64,000 bases of DNA from Topomyia yanbarensis. Its lineage: Eukaryota; Arthropoda; Insecta; Diptera; Culicidae. Position numbers and translations under genes: made by a program. Within the stretch, counting starts at the first letter, position 1. Each line of letters opens with the position of its first letter. Location: assembly GCF_030247195.1 (NCBI RefSeq), contig NC_080670.1, positions 206,200,546 to 206,264,545 on the forward strand, read 5' to 3'. This document shows positions 22,090 through 49,929 of the stretch, one piece after another. The notes beneath the pieces are model-generated. The model saw only the letters and a list, made by a program, of their open reading frames with translations. It made no database searches and was not told where the DNA came from.

Positions 22090-22480
22090 TATTTTATTTT
22101 ATTTATAAACTGTCGAAAAATATATTTACGGTGCATTTGTCTTCGATTTTACGCAGGCGAGATATTTTTTAATAAATTGTTTTAATTTAGGCATGCATTT
22201 ACCGATATAAAAATATCTCCATCAACCGCTTTTGCTTTGTATGAATGGGACAGAGGTACTGAAACACGCTTCTCGGGAACGGCTAACCACACCAATACCG
22301 TCAGCTTGAATTACGATTTTCCCGTCCTAGTGGAGATAAATATGACAGCACTGTTGTTATTGTAATAGCCACCGTTTCCACTTAAATTATACTGCATAAA
22401 TGTAAAGCACGATTCATCATCTAAGATGATGGAATTTTCATTCGCAAAGTGTTTACGGTGAAGTGTACCGGCGGCAAATT
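22090..22480 (-). pseudogene. Relic of a Tc1/mariner-type transposase
   Basis: On the minus strand one frame gives SIILDDESCFTF, the first catalytic Asp region of IS630-Tc1-mariner enzymes, followed by a TAA. It then continues with LTVLVWLAVPEKRVSVPL, a KAVDGDIFIS segment and, after a shift, LKLKQFIKKYLA. This order matches the DDE domain of the transposase at 3200-4210 (VMDDETY..., LIWQAI..., TVNGEI, CLEKRLLPFL). The second D and the E are not visible and no terminal repeats were found. An old, dead copy of a different mariner lineage. Confidence 0.62.
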
Positions 22481-22999
22481 TGTATTTTTTGGAGTTGTTG
22501 CGATGACACTAGTAAAACACGGAATTTTGGTTTCAAAGCGCTACTAAAAATTGAAAAAATCGAGGAAAATATGAAAGCTCCTGTAGTTGCCTGGGGAATG
22601 ATACGCAGAACTGTGCAAAATTTCAAGTCCATTGGTTCAGTAGATTTTGAGTTAAAATGAATTTAAAAAAATGCCCTTTTTATCGAATCAATCTTTTACC
22701 CCTCCCCTTATAGGCTGAATACAGGGACAGCAAACATGTTAATTGGTCTGACCGTATTCCCTGGGTTCTGGAAAGACTTGAAGACGTAGTACACCCAGCT
22801 GAGTTTGATGTCGGTATGGCGAATCCTGACGAGATGCCGAAATTTGAGTTACTTGAACGATTTGCCAGAATTACGAATCATCCCACCTTTGGCGATCTCG
22901 AGGCCACCACCCTTGTAACAATTAAGGTTTTATGGTAGTTTTATAGTCACTCTAAACTTAAATTGAACTTGAATCATGCTATAAAATTTCAATTGTTAC

Positions 23000-23840
23000 T
23001 TGGGCAGTGTCGTCTAATCGCCCTGATGACAGCAGCTGAGCAGATCGACATTTCTCTACGTCAAACTTCGTAATCTCGTTCAATATTTACGCTCCTACTT
23101 AATTTCTTTTTATCTTATTTATCTATATTTGACAGATTATTTTTCCTCTCAATATAGCTAAGTTAGATTCATATTAACACTGAATTAATTCTTCATTTTA
23201 TTTTCTGTTTCATATTTCTGAGCTTATGCGATGACAAGACCATCTCGGCCAAGAAAGCGCTGTGTAGACTTCCAGATTGTACGATATGGGGCCGCCACTC
23301 TGTTTCCTTGATTGCTCACATCTGGCGTTAGTGTAACTAAAATGAATAAATATATTAAGGATAGCAGGAATATGTTACATAGGAGTAAGGATAAGAAACG
23401 CTCTGTCGCTGTCCACTCAACAAGCAGTACATATAGCAATATATCGTTGGCCTACCTACTGCGTGAAGTTGTGATAAGTGAAGTGGACCATTTGCTAAGA
23501 GTGCAGATGGTGCTCAATCTGTCAGAGGTTAACACGAACGTTACTAATTCAGGCTCCTAGAATCAGGACGAAGAAGGAAGTTATTTCTTTATAGTTTATG
23601 CTGTAAACCGAGTAAATTCATACAACTAAGATGACTATTCACAGATCAACTTGTACATCAGTAGATGACGGAAACCGATGTCTGACGCCATTTCAAAATT
23701 CAAAGTGGTCACACGATCAAACATATTACATACAAATGTTCGTTCCATTCACAATAATACAGACCTGGTCACAATCGCGAAAATGCCTCCAGTTTCGGCC
23801 CAGTTTGATAACAAATAAATAAATAAAAACAAATTCATAT
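23000..23840. other. Intergenic stretch with one copy of the TGACGCCATTT motif
   Basis: A plus-orientation copy of the dispersed motif lies at about 23656-23700. No gene recognised in the rest. Confidence 0.45.
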
Positions 23841-23844
23841 ACAC

Positions 23845-24062
23845 TAGACAACTCTTCTAACACCGCACACGCAGAATAAAGTATTAGATTCGCAGCTCGC
23901 TCGAACATTCTGAAGTTCACGTCAAAATGCAAACGATCATATGGGTATACAAACGAATTTATGCACGCGAAATAACATATAGGCGACATACAAATGCCTA
24001 CGCGATCAAACCTGTTGACATGCAAACGCTCGTGATATGCACAATAATACAAACCTGGTCAC
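23845..24062 (+). repeat. CpG-rich dispersed repeat, copy 1
   Basis: Contains ACAAACGAATTTATGCACG, CGCGA(A)ATAACATAT, GACATACAAATGCCTACGCG and ACATGCAAACGCTCGTGAT, each with counterparts at 45.1-46.4, 60.8-61.6 kb (same strand) and 47.6-48.2 kb (opposite strand). Non-coding. Confidence 0.7.
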
Positions 24063-24064
24063 CA

Positions 24065-26080
24065 AGTTGATCAGAGACAACATCAAGCTGTATAAAAGCT
24101 CCAATTGGCTCGCTATGCAATGGCCCTTTCTTTGTTGTTCTATCTGATTGCAAATAGTCCCGTAACTCAACAACATTTGCTCTAACAGCGCTTTCTAATT
24201 GTATTGTTGTGTGATCACTGATTCAATTGTACGCATTTTCCGCCTACTGTTCGATTCATTGTTTTTGTTTTGTTATTACATATTTGTTATGTTCAGATTT
24301 TTTTTTCTGTTGTTAAAGGCAATTCTCAACACTTAACAAGTTAATTTTTCTCTGTATGTGTGTGTGGTGCTGCTGCTTACTGGTGCTTATAAATAATGCT
24401 CAATCTAATGTAATGCTTATGGGTTACAATGTTAGGAATTTATGTTACACAAACACAAAAAATAACTATACACATTTGTTGTCGGAATTCTTTTCTCTTT
24501 CCTTTTTTTCAAACTCGAATTTCTTCTGTTAAGGTCCTATACAAAACATACCTATATCCTATTTACTACTTATTACCTGTGACCGCATCGTTCTAAATAG
24601 AGGGCAAATCCGATTAGTGGTTATCGTTTTTTGTTAGCCGTGACTATGTCTAACCTTTCAGGGGATCCAGTTAAGAAAATGGCGACCGGCAAGTTGTGAG
24701 AAATTGAACGTCGATAAACTAACGTTGTACTGAATGTCTTTTGATTGAACATCGTAAATATCGAAAAAATTGATTTATATAACCATTATCGGAAGGGACG
24801 CTCTGATTGGGCGCCACTATTCGATGTGTGAGACACAGTCTGGGCACAAGTCCTGACATGTTTGCTTGGCAAATGACCGAACACCGGATCAGTAGCGATT
24901 TATTTTGTACTTGACATAACCGTAAAAACGGTCGAACTAAGCTGAGCTGCCTAACAGTCCATTAAATATTTGAGCTAACACCCCTTCACTATACGGTTAT
25001 GCCCCTGACATTTTCCACCAATTATTTTTTGTAGTTTAAACTTCATCATCTCTTGTCTATACAGATTTCCGAGTTTATGGCGTTCTAGCAGATAACGATT
25101 ATTTAATTTCCGATAATTGACGTAACTAGAAAACACAATTCGTGCTAACGTTCGTAAAGGTCATCAACAGATGCAAAAAAAGTTCTTCGAAGAGTTCATT
25201 TTTTATAGCATGTGGAAATTAGGCCTCCTTGTAATAGCTTCCGAAAGCTACCTTCTAATCTATATACTTGATTTGTTAACTGAACTGAAGATTTCTTCTA
25301 ATTTAATTCCAAACTGCATTAGAATGTATTGACAGTATGTTGTGAACACTGAGCTACTGAACATAAATGACAACATTGCGTTGCTAGGCTACATCAATAC
25401 ACGATAGTAAGTAAACAGAAAATTAGAAATGTCAGAACTCAGCATCGATGATAGAAAAAATGAATTTTGTTAATATATTCGAAAGGTGAGCGAAATTAAA
25501 TGCTAAATCTATCTAACATTTTTTATTGTAATAATAGAACAGGAAAAGGGTAAGCTGCCAGTAAAATGGTCATTCCCAACATGAAGAAGTAATTGATCAG
25601 TGGATTATATCTTACCAATTTAAGTGAAACCATGCCGGATTCTTTCTTCCACAACCATGAGATACAAAAATTCGAAAAAACGGACTGCAAGTTTGGACGC
25701 ATGGTTTCGATAATCTCAAATATTTTAAAAGTACAACATAATTCTAGTTTTATGTATTCTAAAAATAAAAAATAGCAGTAGAATTCAATTTCAAGCGTCC
25801 GACGCGCTCGACTAGCTCGAAGTGTTTTTTTTTTTTTTTGACCCGCAACACAAATTAAAATCTCAAGAAAACCAGTACAAAATGTAAACACATAAAAGAT
25901 CCACGGCTCCGTTAAGCTACCGCTATGAGCCGTGTCAAATAAACGAAATAAAAAAAACCAGCACAAAAATTGTCAATAAATACATCACCCGGAAATGCAC
26001 GTAGATCTCGTCGCACCCCAACAGCCATAACTCAAGATCTACACATTCCTACCAACCGGCCACCGGCCCCTCTTTGACCC
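24065..26080. other. Intergenic stretch 3' of the nucleotidase gene
   Basis: No gene recognised. A T15 run lies at about 25827-25841. An AATAAAA hexamer on the minus strand near 25515-25521 could serve the nucleotidase transcript, giving a 3' UTR of about 570 bases, but this is unsupported beyond position. Confidence 0.35.
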
Positions 26081-26088
26081 TGCATTCA

Positions 26089-41265
<15,177 letters not shown>

Positions 41266-41351
41266 CACTCGCGATTTGAGATTTCGACTATTTAACGACA
41301 GTTGTTATCATTACTTCTTTTTTTAGAACCGATTGCCACTTAATTCCATCA

Positions 41352-41373
41352 CAGACTGACTGACTGACTGACG
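41352..41373 (-). promoter_or_regulatory. Cluster of TCAGT initiator motifs upstream of nucleotidase exon 1
   Basis: A (GACT)n tract read on the minus strand gives overlapping TCAGT motifs, the arthropod initiator consensus, about 90-105 bases before the ATG. No TATA box precedes it. It may mark the start site, or be only a tetranucleotide microsatellite. Confidence 0.35.
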
Positions 41374-41399
41374 CTGTTAAAAAAATCGATTTAATTTCA

Positions 41400-44050
41400 C
41401 AATCTCGAACGCTTTCGCCCCGTCGTCGTCGTCGGTGAGACGTCGGTTATGCAATATAACCGCTTTCGATATCACGTCTCAGCCAGCCCCGTGTATGAAA
41501 TTCCAGTCTTATAACACACACGCGAATAACAAAATTTTCTCACCCCGAATGATGCGGTATTTTCCCCCCCGTTTGTTGTTTTCACCACCAAAGTCAGCTG
41601 CTCCTGTGTGGCCTCTGAACGAACGGCCTTGGACTTGGCTTGCCCGGGGAGCGCACTAATTCTAGGTCACAATCCGCAATCCATGATGATGGGAGCCGGG
41701 GGCTAATGTATTCCTTTCTTATTCCACGAAAAACAGCAAACTTCTCATATTACTATGTACAACTAACTGCAGCACTGTTTTCACACACTGAGAACCCGAT
41801 TGTCGCTCGCGCGTTGCCGCAATCTGCCAAAAACGTCAGACAGAGTGATTCATATCGCTTTCTGTTTGTTTTGTTTGTTTTTCGCACACAGTAGGCTGCT
41901 GCAGCTGGTTGGTGGCTTTCACCAACTCTCGTCCGGCACCGACGGCGATAGACTGGTCGACAGCTTCCAAAAGTCGTAACATAAATGGTTTCGTGGGTCG
42001 ATGTTTCTCGCGCGCGCGGGAGATAGATGCTTGCAAGTAAGCTGTAGTAGGTATGTGGCAATTTATCATGTTGTGGAGGAATGTTCTAATTTATCCCCCG
42101 TCATTTACGATTGGACGCCCTCGTACACGGGCTTATCGTGTTTCATGGAGCGACATTTGACAGATATTTTTTGGATCGCTGCCGAATGTTTTCACGTGCG
42201 GGGTATTTCACCGACTGCCGCACTGTCAAACGGGTGTAGGGTTGTTGCACGAAGTTAATGAGGTCCTAACAAGTTCTACACTTCTTTAATCATGAATCGG
42301 TTAGAGAACGCAACTCAAAACGACCGTCACGTAATATTTTTTGAGCTTCGATAGAATATTTAAAATTTATTAGGAAAGTTTGCTATAATTAGAATCGTTT
42401 TTCGCAAACAGATACGCTTCCCAGGCAGAGCCATCAATGTCGTGCCTCTAAGGGTACAACGGGATTCATCGATGATTTTCTGGACAAATACAAAAAAAAA
42501 ACGCCTGTATAATTCCATAAGATAGCTCCAGACATTGGGAGACACTCTTATATCTGACAAAATAAAAGACGAGTACGAAATTATTGCAACACTTACAAGT
42601 GGCTGTAACTTATTTACCAAACTTGGAACAGTTTCCTATAGGAATCTATTTGTTCTATCCTACGAATTGTGCAATTGTGGGTTTTGTAGCGAACAAGATG
42701 GAAGTGAATCAATTGGAGTAGCGTAAAAACAGTTTATAAAATCCATCAACTTGAAAAATTCGGGACTTCCCACATCGTGCATTGAAAAAAAAAAAAAAAA
42801 TGTCTCAAATCCTGACTTCTACCGTCCTAATAGTACTCAAAAAGGTTTAAGACGCAGTTAACATTGGATCGCAATGTCGAAATTTACCACGAATTACCTT
42901 ATTTGGCAGGCAATCTGTATCTGCGGAAAGCGAGGTAAAATTTTTGTCACAACAGGCGTAATCGAAAGTAAAATTGAGAAAACTTTTCGAGCGGCACAAT
43001 GAATGTAGAGAATTGATATCGCAGTAGCTGTTGATTTTGGGGGTTGCAAGATGTTTCTCTATACGTGACGTGGAAAGTTTCCAAAAAGAGAAATAGTCAC
43101 CTCTATCCAGTTTCATCATGTAAGAAATGTGGTTCTGTTTCATTGGCATTCTTTCTTACCACAGTAATCTTCATTCGTCGAAACAACTTAAAACGCTACA
43201 GTAAGCAAAAAAGCGTTCAAAGATATTGGTTTTGATCTATACGGGTCATTCCGCGCTTGATCATTAAAGATAAAAACTTCGACAAATCGACCTTCCCGGA
43301 TTTGAACCAAATTTGGAGGAATTTTTGATCTAGGGCCAATATATAAAAACCCAAATTTTTGTATTTTCGGGTTTGTCCATACTCTCTGAGATAGTCTTTA
43401 TGCGAGAGGAGTAGTAAGCTAGAATGTAACGTAACATGTTTTACTGAAGAAAGTGTCGAAACAGAAAGTTCCGAAAACGGATTGTAGTACCGAAGACTTT
43501 CTTTTCTTACTGTCCTAGAAAGTCCAAAAAAAAATCTAAGTATTGTCATAAAATAAAGGTTTATGAAAGTATTCAATTTTGGGTAACAACTAGATGGTAA
43601 ATTGTAAGAAAGAAAAGAGAAAAAAAATGTTAGCAATCTTTATACTTTCCCAGCGCTAAATTGCGTGGTTAGTGCTACCATTCCACCAACACTGAGCATC
43701 CTTCCTGGAGGGACCCAAAAATGTGAAGACTGGCTTATGAGGCCAGCATTACACCCTTTGAACCGCCGATACTCTTTCAATCTTCCCTTGGATATAGAAC
43801 GACTGGCTGAGGTTTTTCTAGGCAACCTTCAACTTCGTATAGACCTACCATTGGATTTCAGAGAGGAGATGTGTTAAACCCGTACCCCACCGACCAACGA
43901 AGTACTTCACGTCAAACAGCTACTGCCACACCGATCTACTTCAACGGAATCGGCGCCTGTCAGTGCTTTTGCCGCAATTGACGTACTCGTTAGAGCAATG
44001 TACTAATAATTTATAAATATTGTGTCTCAAGATGAAGAGGTATGACCAAT
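41400..44050. other. Region upstream of the nucleotidase, no gene recognised
   Basis: The first few hundred bases are CpG-rich (GTCGTCGTCGTCGG near 41423) and may hold promoter elements. A16 runs from 42785 to 42800. At about 43235-43450 a segment with GGGTCATTCCGCGC and TTTGGAGGAATTTTTGAT resembles a dispersed mosquito repeat. The 139-codon minus-strand frame at 43217-43636 lies inside that repeat and is low-complexity. Confidence 0.4.
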
Positions 44051-44059
44051 CGATTCATA

Positions 44060-44530
44060 TTCATATTATATTGGACTATTACCAAAACTTCAACGGCACG
44101 AAAAAATCATCTAAGATGCATGAGAAACCCTGAAAATAGTTGGGACGAAACGGTTGAAAGTGAAGAAGTTTTCGGAAGCAATCGCAATTCCTTTAGGGAT
44201 GACCGCGATTGTCGAGTATCTGGACAGAAGGCTGGAGGTGGCGTTTTGATTGCGGTCGAATGCAGAAGTTATCACAACTATGAAATTAAAAAAAAATTGA
44301 GCATGTGTGGGTGAAAGTTCATGTTAACGATGAAACACACGTTTTCTCTTCGGTGTGTTTTCCTCCAAATTTATCTCTAAAACGACTTGCGAAAAGTTTT
44401 ATGCTGCTGAATGTATTATTAGTAAAAGTTCACATATACGACGGTTTCAATCAACATGGTATTGATTTCATTCTAGAATCTGATAATGAGAGCATCCTAT
44501 TTCCTGTTGCGGGGAAAAATGAAACTTTGT
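44060..44530 (+). pseudogene. Non-LTR retrotransposon endonuclease (APE-type) fragment
   Basis: Two adjoining frames encode FRDDRDCRVSGQKAGGGVLIAV, the conserved GGGV motif of apurinic-type retrotransposon endonucleases. They continue with a VWVKV-like strand, SSVCFPPNLS (the usual (V/I)YxPP motif) and GFNQHGI (the GDFN active-site motif, here altered). The nuclease nicks target DNA to start integration. Reverse transcriptase is absent downstream. Confidence 0.62.
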
Positions 44531-44739
44531 AGTAGATTTGTGATAAATCTGCCAGTTTAGGTCTTAATCAAATAAATCACATAAGAAATCGGCGGCATTG
44601 CTATTTAGATGTGTCTATAATCACTTACTCCATTATAGAAAAATAAAGTTTATTATACTGAAAATGAGTATTCTAGCATGTTAACAACAGACCTGAAGAC
44701 AGTGAATTCGAAGAGGTATTTGACTACGAGCGTGCTAAT

Positions 44740-45110
44740 TATGAAAGCTTGACCAGACTTCCCATGATATCGACAAGTTTGTACCAGTGTACAAAATATC
44801 GTGCACGTGTTCAACTTCAAACATGCTTCGTCTCGATGTACAGGTTCACCTCGAACATCGTACCCAAGCGAACGGTGTACAAACTCCAGTTCAAACATCC
44901 GTGTACACAGACCGTGTGTGTACACGAGAACGATTTGCACAAGGCAAAAAGAATCACCGCTAGTTATGATGAGAGTGAGAAAGAGAAGACTAATGCTTCC
45001 AACGTACGTGTACGCACACCGTGTACGTACATGGGGTTCGGTTGGGCAAGTGTTTAGGTACGAAAAAGCGTGTTTTAGTTCAAACACAAAGTGTGGGTTT
45101 AATATGAGCA
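44740..45110. repeat. GTGTAC-rich repetitive segment
   Basis: Numerous GTGTAC and TTCAAACA(T) strings within 350 bases in alternating orientation. Open frames across it in three phases are by-products of the repeat. Confidence 0.45.
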
Positions 45111-45114
45111 CAGA

Positions 45115-46440
45115 TCCAGATCGAACAGAGCGTGCGATGTGCATAACATACAAACGCTCAAACTTTTCGCGATAATACAAATCCGGTTGCATACGCAATC
45201 ATCCACACATAGCTACGCTCACGACTTACGTTGTGGGAGACATATAAACGCCCTCTTTTTCGCGATCATGTATCGTGGCTGGCATAGATCAGCAACGTAT
45301 TCGCAGAACATCGCCGCCTTTCTTCCTTCATCTGAACCGCACACTCAAAAATAAGCAATACAATAACGAGCCGCGCAAACATTCTAAAGGTTTAGCAACT
45401 ATTCAATCGGTATCACGGTGATACAAACGAATTTATACACGTGAAGTTACATACACGTTCACATACAAACGCTCAAGCTCTTCGCGATAATTTTAGGTAT
45501 AAAAAAGTTTTAAAGGATTCTTTTACAAACTGAACGCAGATTTTCCAGTGCTCTGAAAAATCTTTTTAACGAAGTATTTATCATTTTGTTGGACTGCCTT
45601 TCCTTAAAATGGCTTTACTATGAAACAAATCGATTTTTGGGCAAAATACTGATCTAAGTGCAATGTAACAGTTTTTCTTAATTACTTGTCCTTCTATTAG
45701 TTTGGGATAGTAATTGTTTTCTCATATAAACAAACTATAGAAAGAAAAAAAACAATTGCTATCCAACAAATTGAAATAAATTGAAAAACATAAATTAGTA
45801 AAAACGGTTACGTCGTACACATGGCTCGAATCTAGCGCTAACCGATTATCATTTGTTTCTCTCGGTCTTAGGAGCATAGGTCCTGACCTTCGGTTGAACC
45901 ATACTCAACAAAAAAAGATAACAAACCCATATGCACTAGAAATAGTTTCAGCGCGATATGGCCGATAATTCTAGTGATATATGGGAGCTTACTATCTTCC
46001 AGCATCTGCACCGTGCACTCAAAATTAAGCATCGCATTCATGGTGCGAATCGAATCTATACACGCAAAGTTACACATGATAGCACAAGCGATATACAAAT
46101 GTCTACGCCCTGGAACACATTAACATACAAACGCTCGAGCCTTTAGCGCTAATACCCAAAGGCAAACATGCCATCGCGACCGCTCACGTACACCTACGTC
46201 CGATACAAAAAAGCTCCGATGATTAAGTGAACGCTTTAGCACTTAAAATTCGAAAAAAAAAACGGTCTTAAGCAAGAACAATCCAACACTCGTTCCCCCA
46301 CGATCATGAAGTCTCTACGACCACACATCTGAACCGTACATTCAAGAACAGAATTACGGCCGGCTACAAGTGACCTTCAGCAATGTTTTAGTGGCTGACA
46401 TTTCCCGTCTCGTTTGAAATTGCAGTGAGTGATTCTGAAA
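45115..46440 (+). repeat. CpG-rich dispersed repeat, two further copies
   Basis: Two adjoining copies (about 45115-45490 and 45840-46440) with ACATACAAACGCTC(A/G)A followed by CTTTTCGCGATAAT or CCTTTAGCGCTAAT, AAACGAATTTATACACG, and TGAACCG.ACACTC. The right end of the second copy (GGCCGGCTACAAGTG, then ACATTTCCCGTCTCG) corresponds to the end of the copy at 60.8-61.6 kb. Confidence 0.7.
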
Positions 46441-47040
46441 GAGTGCCCTTCGGAAGACCAAGCTGACCACTTCCAGTAGGAAAACTCTAAAAGAAAACAA
46501 ATAGGAATAACTTCGAATTCACTTCTATTGCATTAAAAAACGATAAGAAATTGGTGGTTCGAATTGAACCAGGGTTGGGGCAATCCTACATCTTTCCCAT
46601 ACCGAACATGTCCACATTGTTATGTTGTCATTTAGTAAATCGTCACCCAAAAGCCGCTGTCTTGAATTTAGACCCACTATTTTGGATTCCTAGTTGTCGG
46701 CACCGCCTGCCAAAAATGTTGGTCTGCCATCTAAGATTTCAGAATAACACCACCATTGTCTCACCAAGCGGCGGGCACATCGAACAAGCTGGAAACTGGT
46801 TTTATGGTGCTGGAAAGATGCATTAGTGCGTTATCATAGTGCATTCGATCAGCGAGAGGATGTGTGTAATGAGGATCATAAGCCGTTTCATCAACTATAG
46901 CATCGACAACGTACACTTCACAGATCTAGTGAGACCCAAGCGAAAACAAAAATTAAACCAGCATACTACATTCAGGTATTCTATACCAACAATTGAATCC
47001 TACATAAAATCATTGAGCCCTAAGACGTAAAATACTAAAA

Positions 47041-47285
47041 GTATTAACTCAGCCATATTCTACGAGTAGCTATGTTAATAGGTCTGTTTTATTAAGAAGG
47101 ATGTCGCACTATCTCGTTGATTGCCTGATGTTGAACCAGTGGAATGCCTATAAATTGCTATCAATATCTTTGGTTCGTTTCTATGAACGAGTTTAATAAT
47201 AAAAATAGCCTCAAAAAGGGCCAAGTTCCCGTGTTTGAGCCCTACGAAAACTCGAATCAAGTGTCCCAATTTTAACCCAGATATT
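47041..47285 (+). repeat. Tail segment shared with the 60.1 and 62.9 kb repeats
   Basis: CGCACTATCTCG..., AATGCCTATAAATTG, TTTG.TTCGTTTCTA..AA and AACTC.AATC(A/G)A.TGTCCC appear in the same order near 60090-60250 and 62870-63040. Confidence 0.55.
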
Positions 47286-47639
47286 TTAACCAAACAGCTT
47301 CAAATGGGTAGGGCGATAATAGGAATAGGGTAAAAATAGTCTCAATGCCTTTCTTAACAATGAAATAAATTATCATGATACCCAAATAATAACAAAACTT
47401 TTACAAACTCCCAATTACTAAATTTACTGTGCGGAGGCTTTCAACAATAATACAATAACTGGGTTTAGGTCGAGAGTTTGGAGCTGTAGAGCCAGATTCT
47501 TGGAAGAGCTCCCCATTAGAATCACTCACTACAATTGCAGACTAGACGGGAAATGTCACCCACTAAAACTCTGCTTAAGGCCACTTGCAGCGGGTCGTGA
47601 TTCTGAGTGTGATTTTCATTGTACGGTTCAGATATGTGC

Positions 47640-48225
47640 GGGGCGCACAGATTTCGCGAGCGCGTGTATCATCGCGAAGGGCTCGAGCGTTTGTACGTTA
47701 AAGTCCATCGCGTGTGCTAACGTGTACGTCACTTCGCGTATATAAATTCTATTTTATGACCGTCTGTCTTCACATATTCGCGTATGATCTTGGATGAACG
47801 CGGACCGTGCATCTGATACTTAATTTTCGATGTACGGTTCAGATACTAGAAGAAACCGATATCTTCCATACCGACCAAAGTTCTCGGTCATGTCGTCTAG
47901 TGGATATGAACGTTATTTTTTAAATGGTCTAACTGAATGTATGGACCTAAGTTGCTAGGACGGAGGATGAATATTTCCGGGCGTGACCGATATGTTAACG
48001 CACAAACACAGGGGATTGTGGGTTCGCTTTGAGACAGCGTTTGTAGCTTCATAAGTACTAAAGCGTTCACTTTATTTCCGGGGTGTTATAAAGTGGGAGC
48101 GATCGCGGGCGTAGGTGTGCGTGGATGATCGCGAAGGGCTTAGGCGTTTGTATGTTAACGTGTTTGTCGTGTATGCTCGCGTGTTTGTGACTTCGCGTGT
48201 GTACATCTGATTTTGTAACCGTGTA
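47640..48225 (-). repeat. CpG-rich dispersed repeat, inverted copies
   Basis: Reverse-orientation copies: ATCGCGAAGGGCTCGAGCG / TTTGTACGTTAA near 47670, and ATCGCGAAGGGCTTAGGCG / TTTGTATGTTAACGTG near 48130, each followed by ACTTCGCGT(A/G)T. The AAGGGCTCGAGCG form may be close to the ancestral sequence. Confidence 0.7.
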
Positions 48226-48814
48226 GTCAATCACTTGACCAACGGAATATGCTGTAACAGCAATATTTGTTAATGTATCCTAAAATTGCCACCGGTTACA
48301 GCTGGAAATTTTTATGTTCGTGTATTGTTTTTTATTGCTGTAGGAGTTTCTTAACAGCTTTCGCTCTAAACGTTTCCGAAATATGCAGCCTCCATGCAGA
48401 AATAACTTGCGGCGATCTGACGTTCATACGTCAACAACGTTGTCTGAGCATAGGGAGTGCCTTGAACAAGGATGCCGCGTACTTACTGTAGGACGCTACG
48501 CGAAAGAACCAATAGGCATATCTCGATCAGATTGTCGTGTCTATAGCCGTTGTTATTGAACTTTACGTTTTCATACGCTAACGACAGTTTTTAAGCTATT
48601 GCGTTTTATTTCACTATTAGTGATCTGAATTGGACAAATATTGGGTTGTTATCAGCAAGGTTTGAGGCAAATGAAAACATGGAAAATAATAATATTTTCG
48701 CTAAAGCTTCAACAAGTTTTATAACAACCAAAGTAGGCAAAATTAAATTAAATTACATATTTAATTTTTTTTTTAAAAAGTTATACTTCAGGATTTTCTT
48801 GATTATGTAATTGT

Positions 48815-49640
48815 AGGCTGGCGAGGTGTTAGATGTAACTCTCTGCTCCGACAGTATTACGCATGAGATGGCAAACTGGTTTGTACTGAACGAGCTTAAA
48901 CTGTCATTATCTGATCATTAATACATTACCTTTAATCATTTAAGCGTCTCGCTAGTTATTGTCACATATCTTTATCCCAAAATCTATGGACTAGGACCTC
49001 TCTGATGAGGGATTTGGATGCGGTCGTGGATAAAACGAAATCACTAGTAGCAGCGTATCAAGTGCTTTGTTCGATACGAGTTACGCGTGCTTCTAGGGGA
49101 TTTCCGAAATTGTCAAAAATGTAAGTAGATACTCGTCTCACGAAGTACTTAATTGTCTTTTCTAGATTCACTTTTCAGATTGATTGATGAAGCTATCACC
49201 GACAGCAGCCCCTGAGTTTATTTCAGGTAGTTCTGATTCTTGGGATTTTGCTTGTAGTGGTATGGCAATCGAATCGATTAAATGGGTGCTGGACAATTCT
49301 GCTCTGCATAAGTCTCCGGGAAATATGGGGAAAGCACCAGATTCGCTGTTGGGTTGCATCCGCACACGACAATCATTGGCGTAGCTTGCAAACTATTCTG
49401 TCGTATGTAGAACCGAAAATGTCAAAGAATGTGTTGCATTTTTTCGTGTACAATTGTTGTATTCTAGTCAGGGCACTGACTGGACATTGCAAATTCTGTT
49501 ATTACATGGCTACTATTCAGCCTGCTGAGTATGATTCCTGTGATCTTTGTGAATCTGATTACGGAACTTCATACCATCTTATATCTAACTGCCCAGCAGT
49601 AATGTATATACGGATCCGGATTTTGGTTTTTATTATGTAG
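48815..49640 (+). pseudogene. Internally deleted non-LTR retrotransposon (endonuclease end joined to RNase H end)
   Basis: 48823-48918 encodes LDVTLCSDSITHEMANWFVLNE...LSLSDH, the end of an APE endonuclease. About 49000-49120 gives the linker before RT (LMRDLDAVVDKTKSLVAAYQVLCSIRVTRASRGFPKLSK). From about 49240 the sequence jumps to the C-terminal RNase H and zinc-finger region: RALTGHCKFCYYM, then CDLCESDYGTSYHLISNCP (CCHC). The whole RT is missing. The tail is closely related to the fragment at 63040-63669. Confidence 0.72.
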
Positions 49641-49861
49641 AATCTATGTGCAGGGAACTAAAACTCAAGGAAGTCTTCGGAGAAAAGACTTAGTGTAAAA
49701 AATAAAATACCACGAAGCGCAACCTACTTGATTTATCACCTATGTCTTTTTTGTTAAATAGTTGGTACAATATTATACAAACTGAATGATTTTGTAGAAA
49801 ATCTCAAACCAGTATAGATTTGTAGAAAATAATTATACAATAAAAACTTCTCTTAGAATTT

Positions 49862-49916
49862 CACCCAGTGTCTTCAGCAAAGTTAGAAAGACACCCAGTG
49901 TCTTCAGCAAAGTTTT
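49862..49916. repeat. Short tandem repeat, 30-base unit, just under two copies
   Basis: CACCCAGTGTCTTCAGCAAAG-type unit (here 20-base core CACCCAGTGTCTTCAGCAAA) at 49862 and again at 49892. Confidence 0.85.
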
Positions 49917-49929
49917 TCAGTATGCTATT

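Noticed and set aside
22730..22925. NWSDRIPWVLERLEDVVHPAEFD, resembling the end of a Ty3/gypsy integrase core
   Set aside because: Only one short block matches; the expected catalytic residues and downstream domain are absent.
25523..25966. 147-codon minus-strand open frame with hydrophobic stretches
   Set aside because: Spans a poly-T/poly-A run that encodes KKKK and lacks any recognisable domain; in AT-rich DNA such frames arise by chance.
43217..43636. 139-codon minus-strand open frame
   Set aside because: Phe/Leu-rich, AT-driven composition, no domain, and overlaps a dispersed repeat segment.
46551..46826. 91-codon plus-strand open frame, and GGTTCGAATTGAACC as a tRNA B box
   Set aside because: No protein family match; the B-box-like string is palindromic by chance and no A box or cloverleaf surrounds it.
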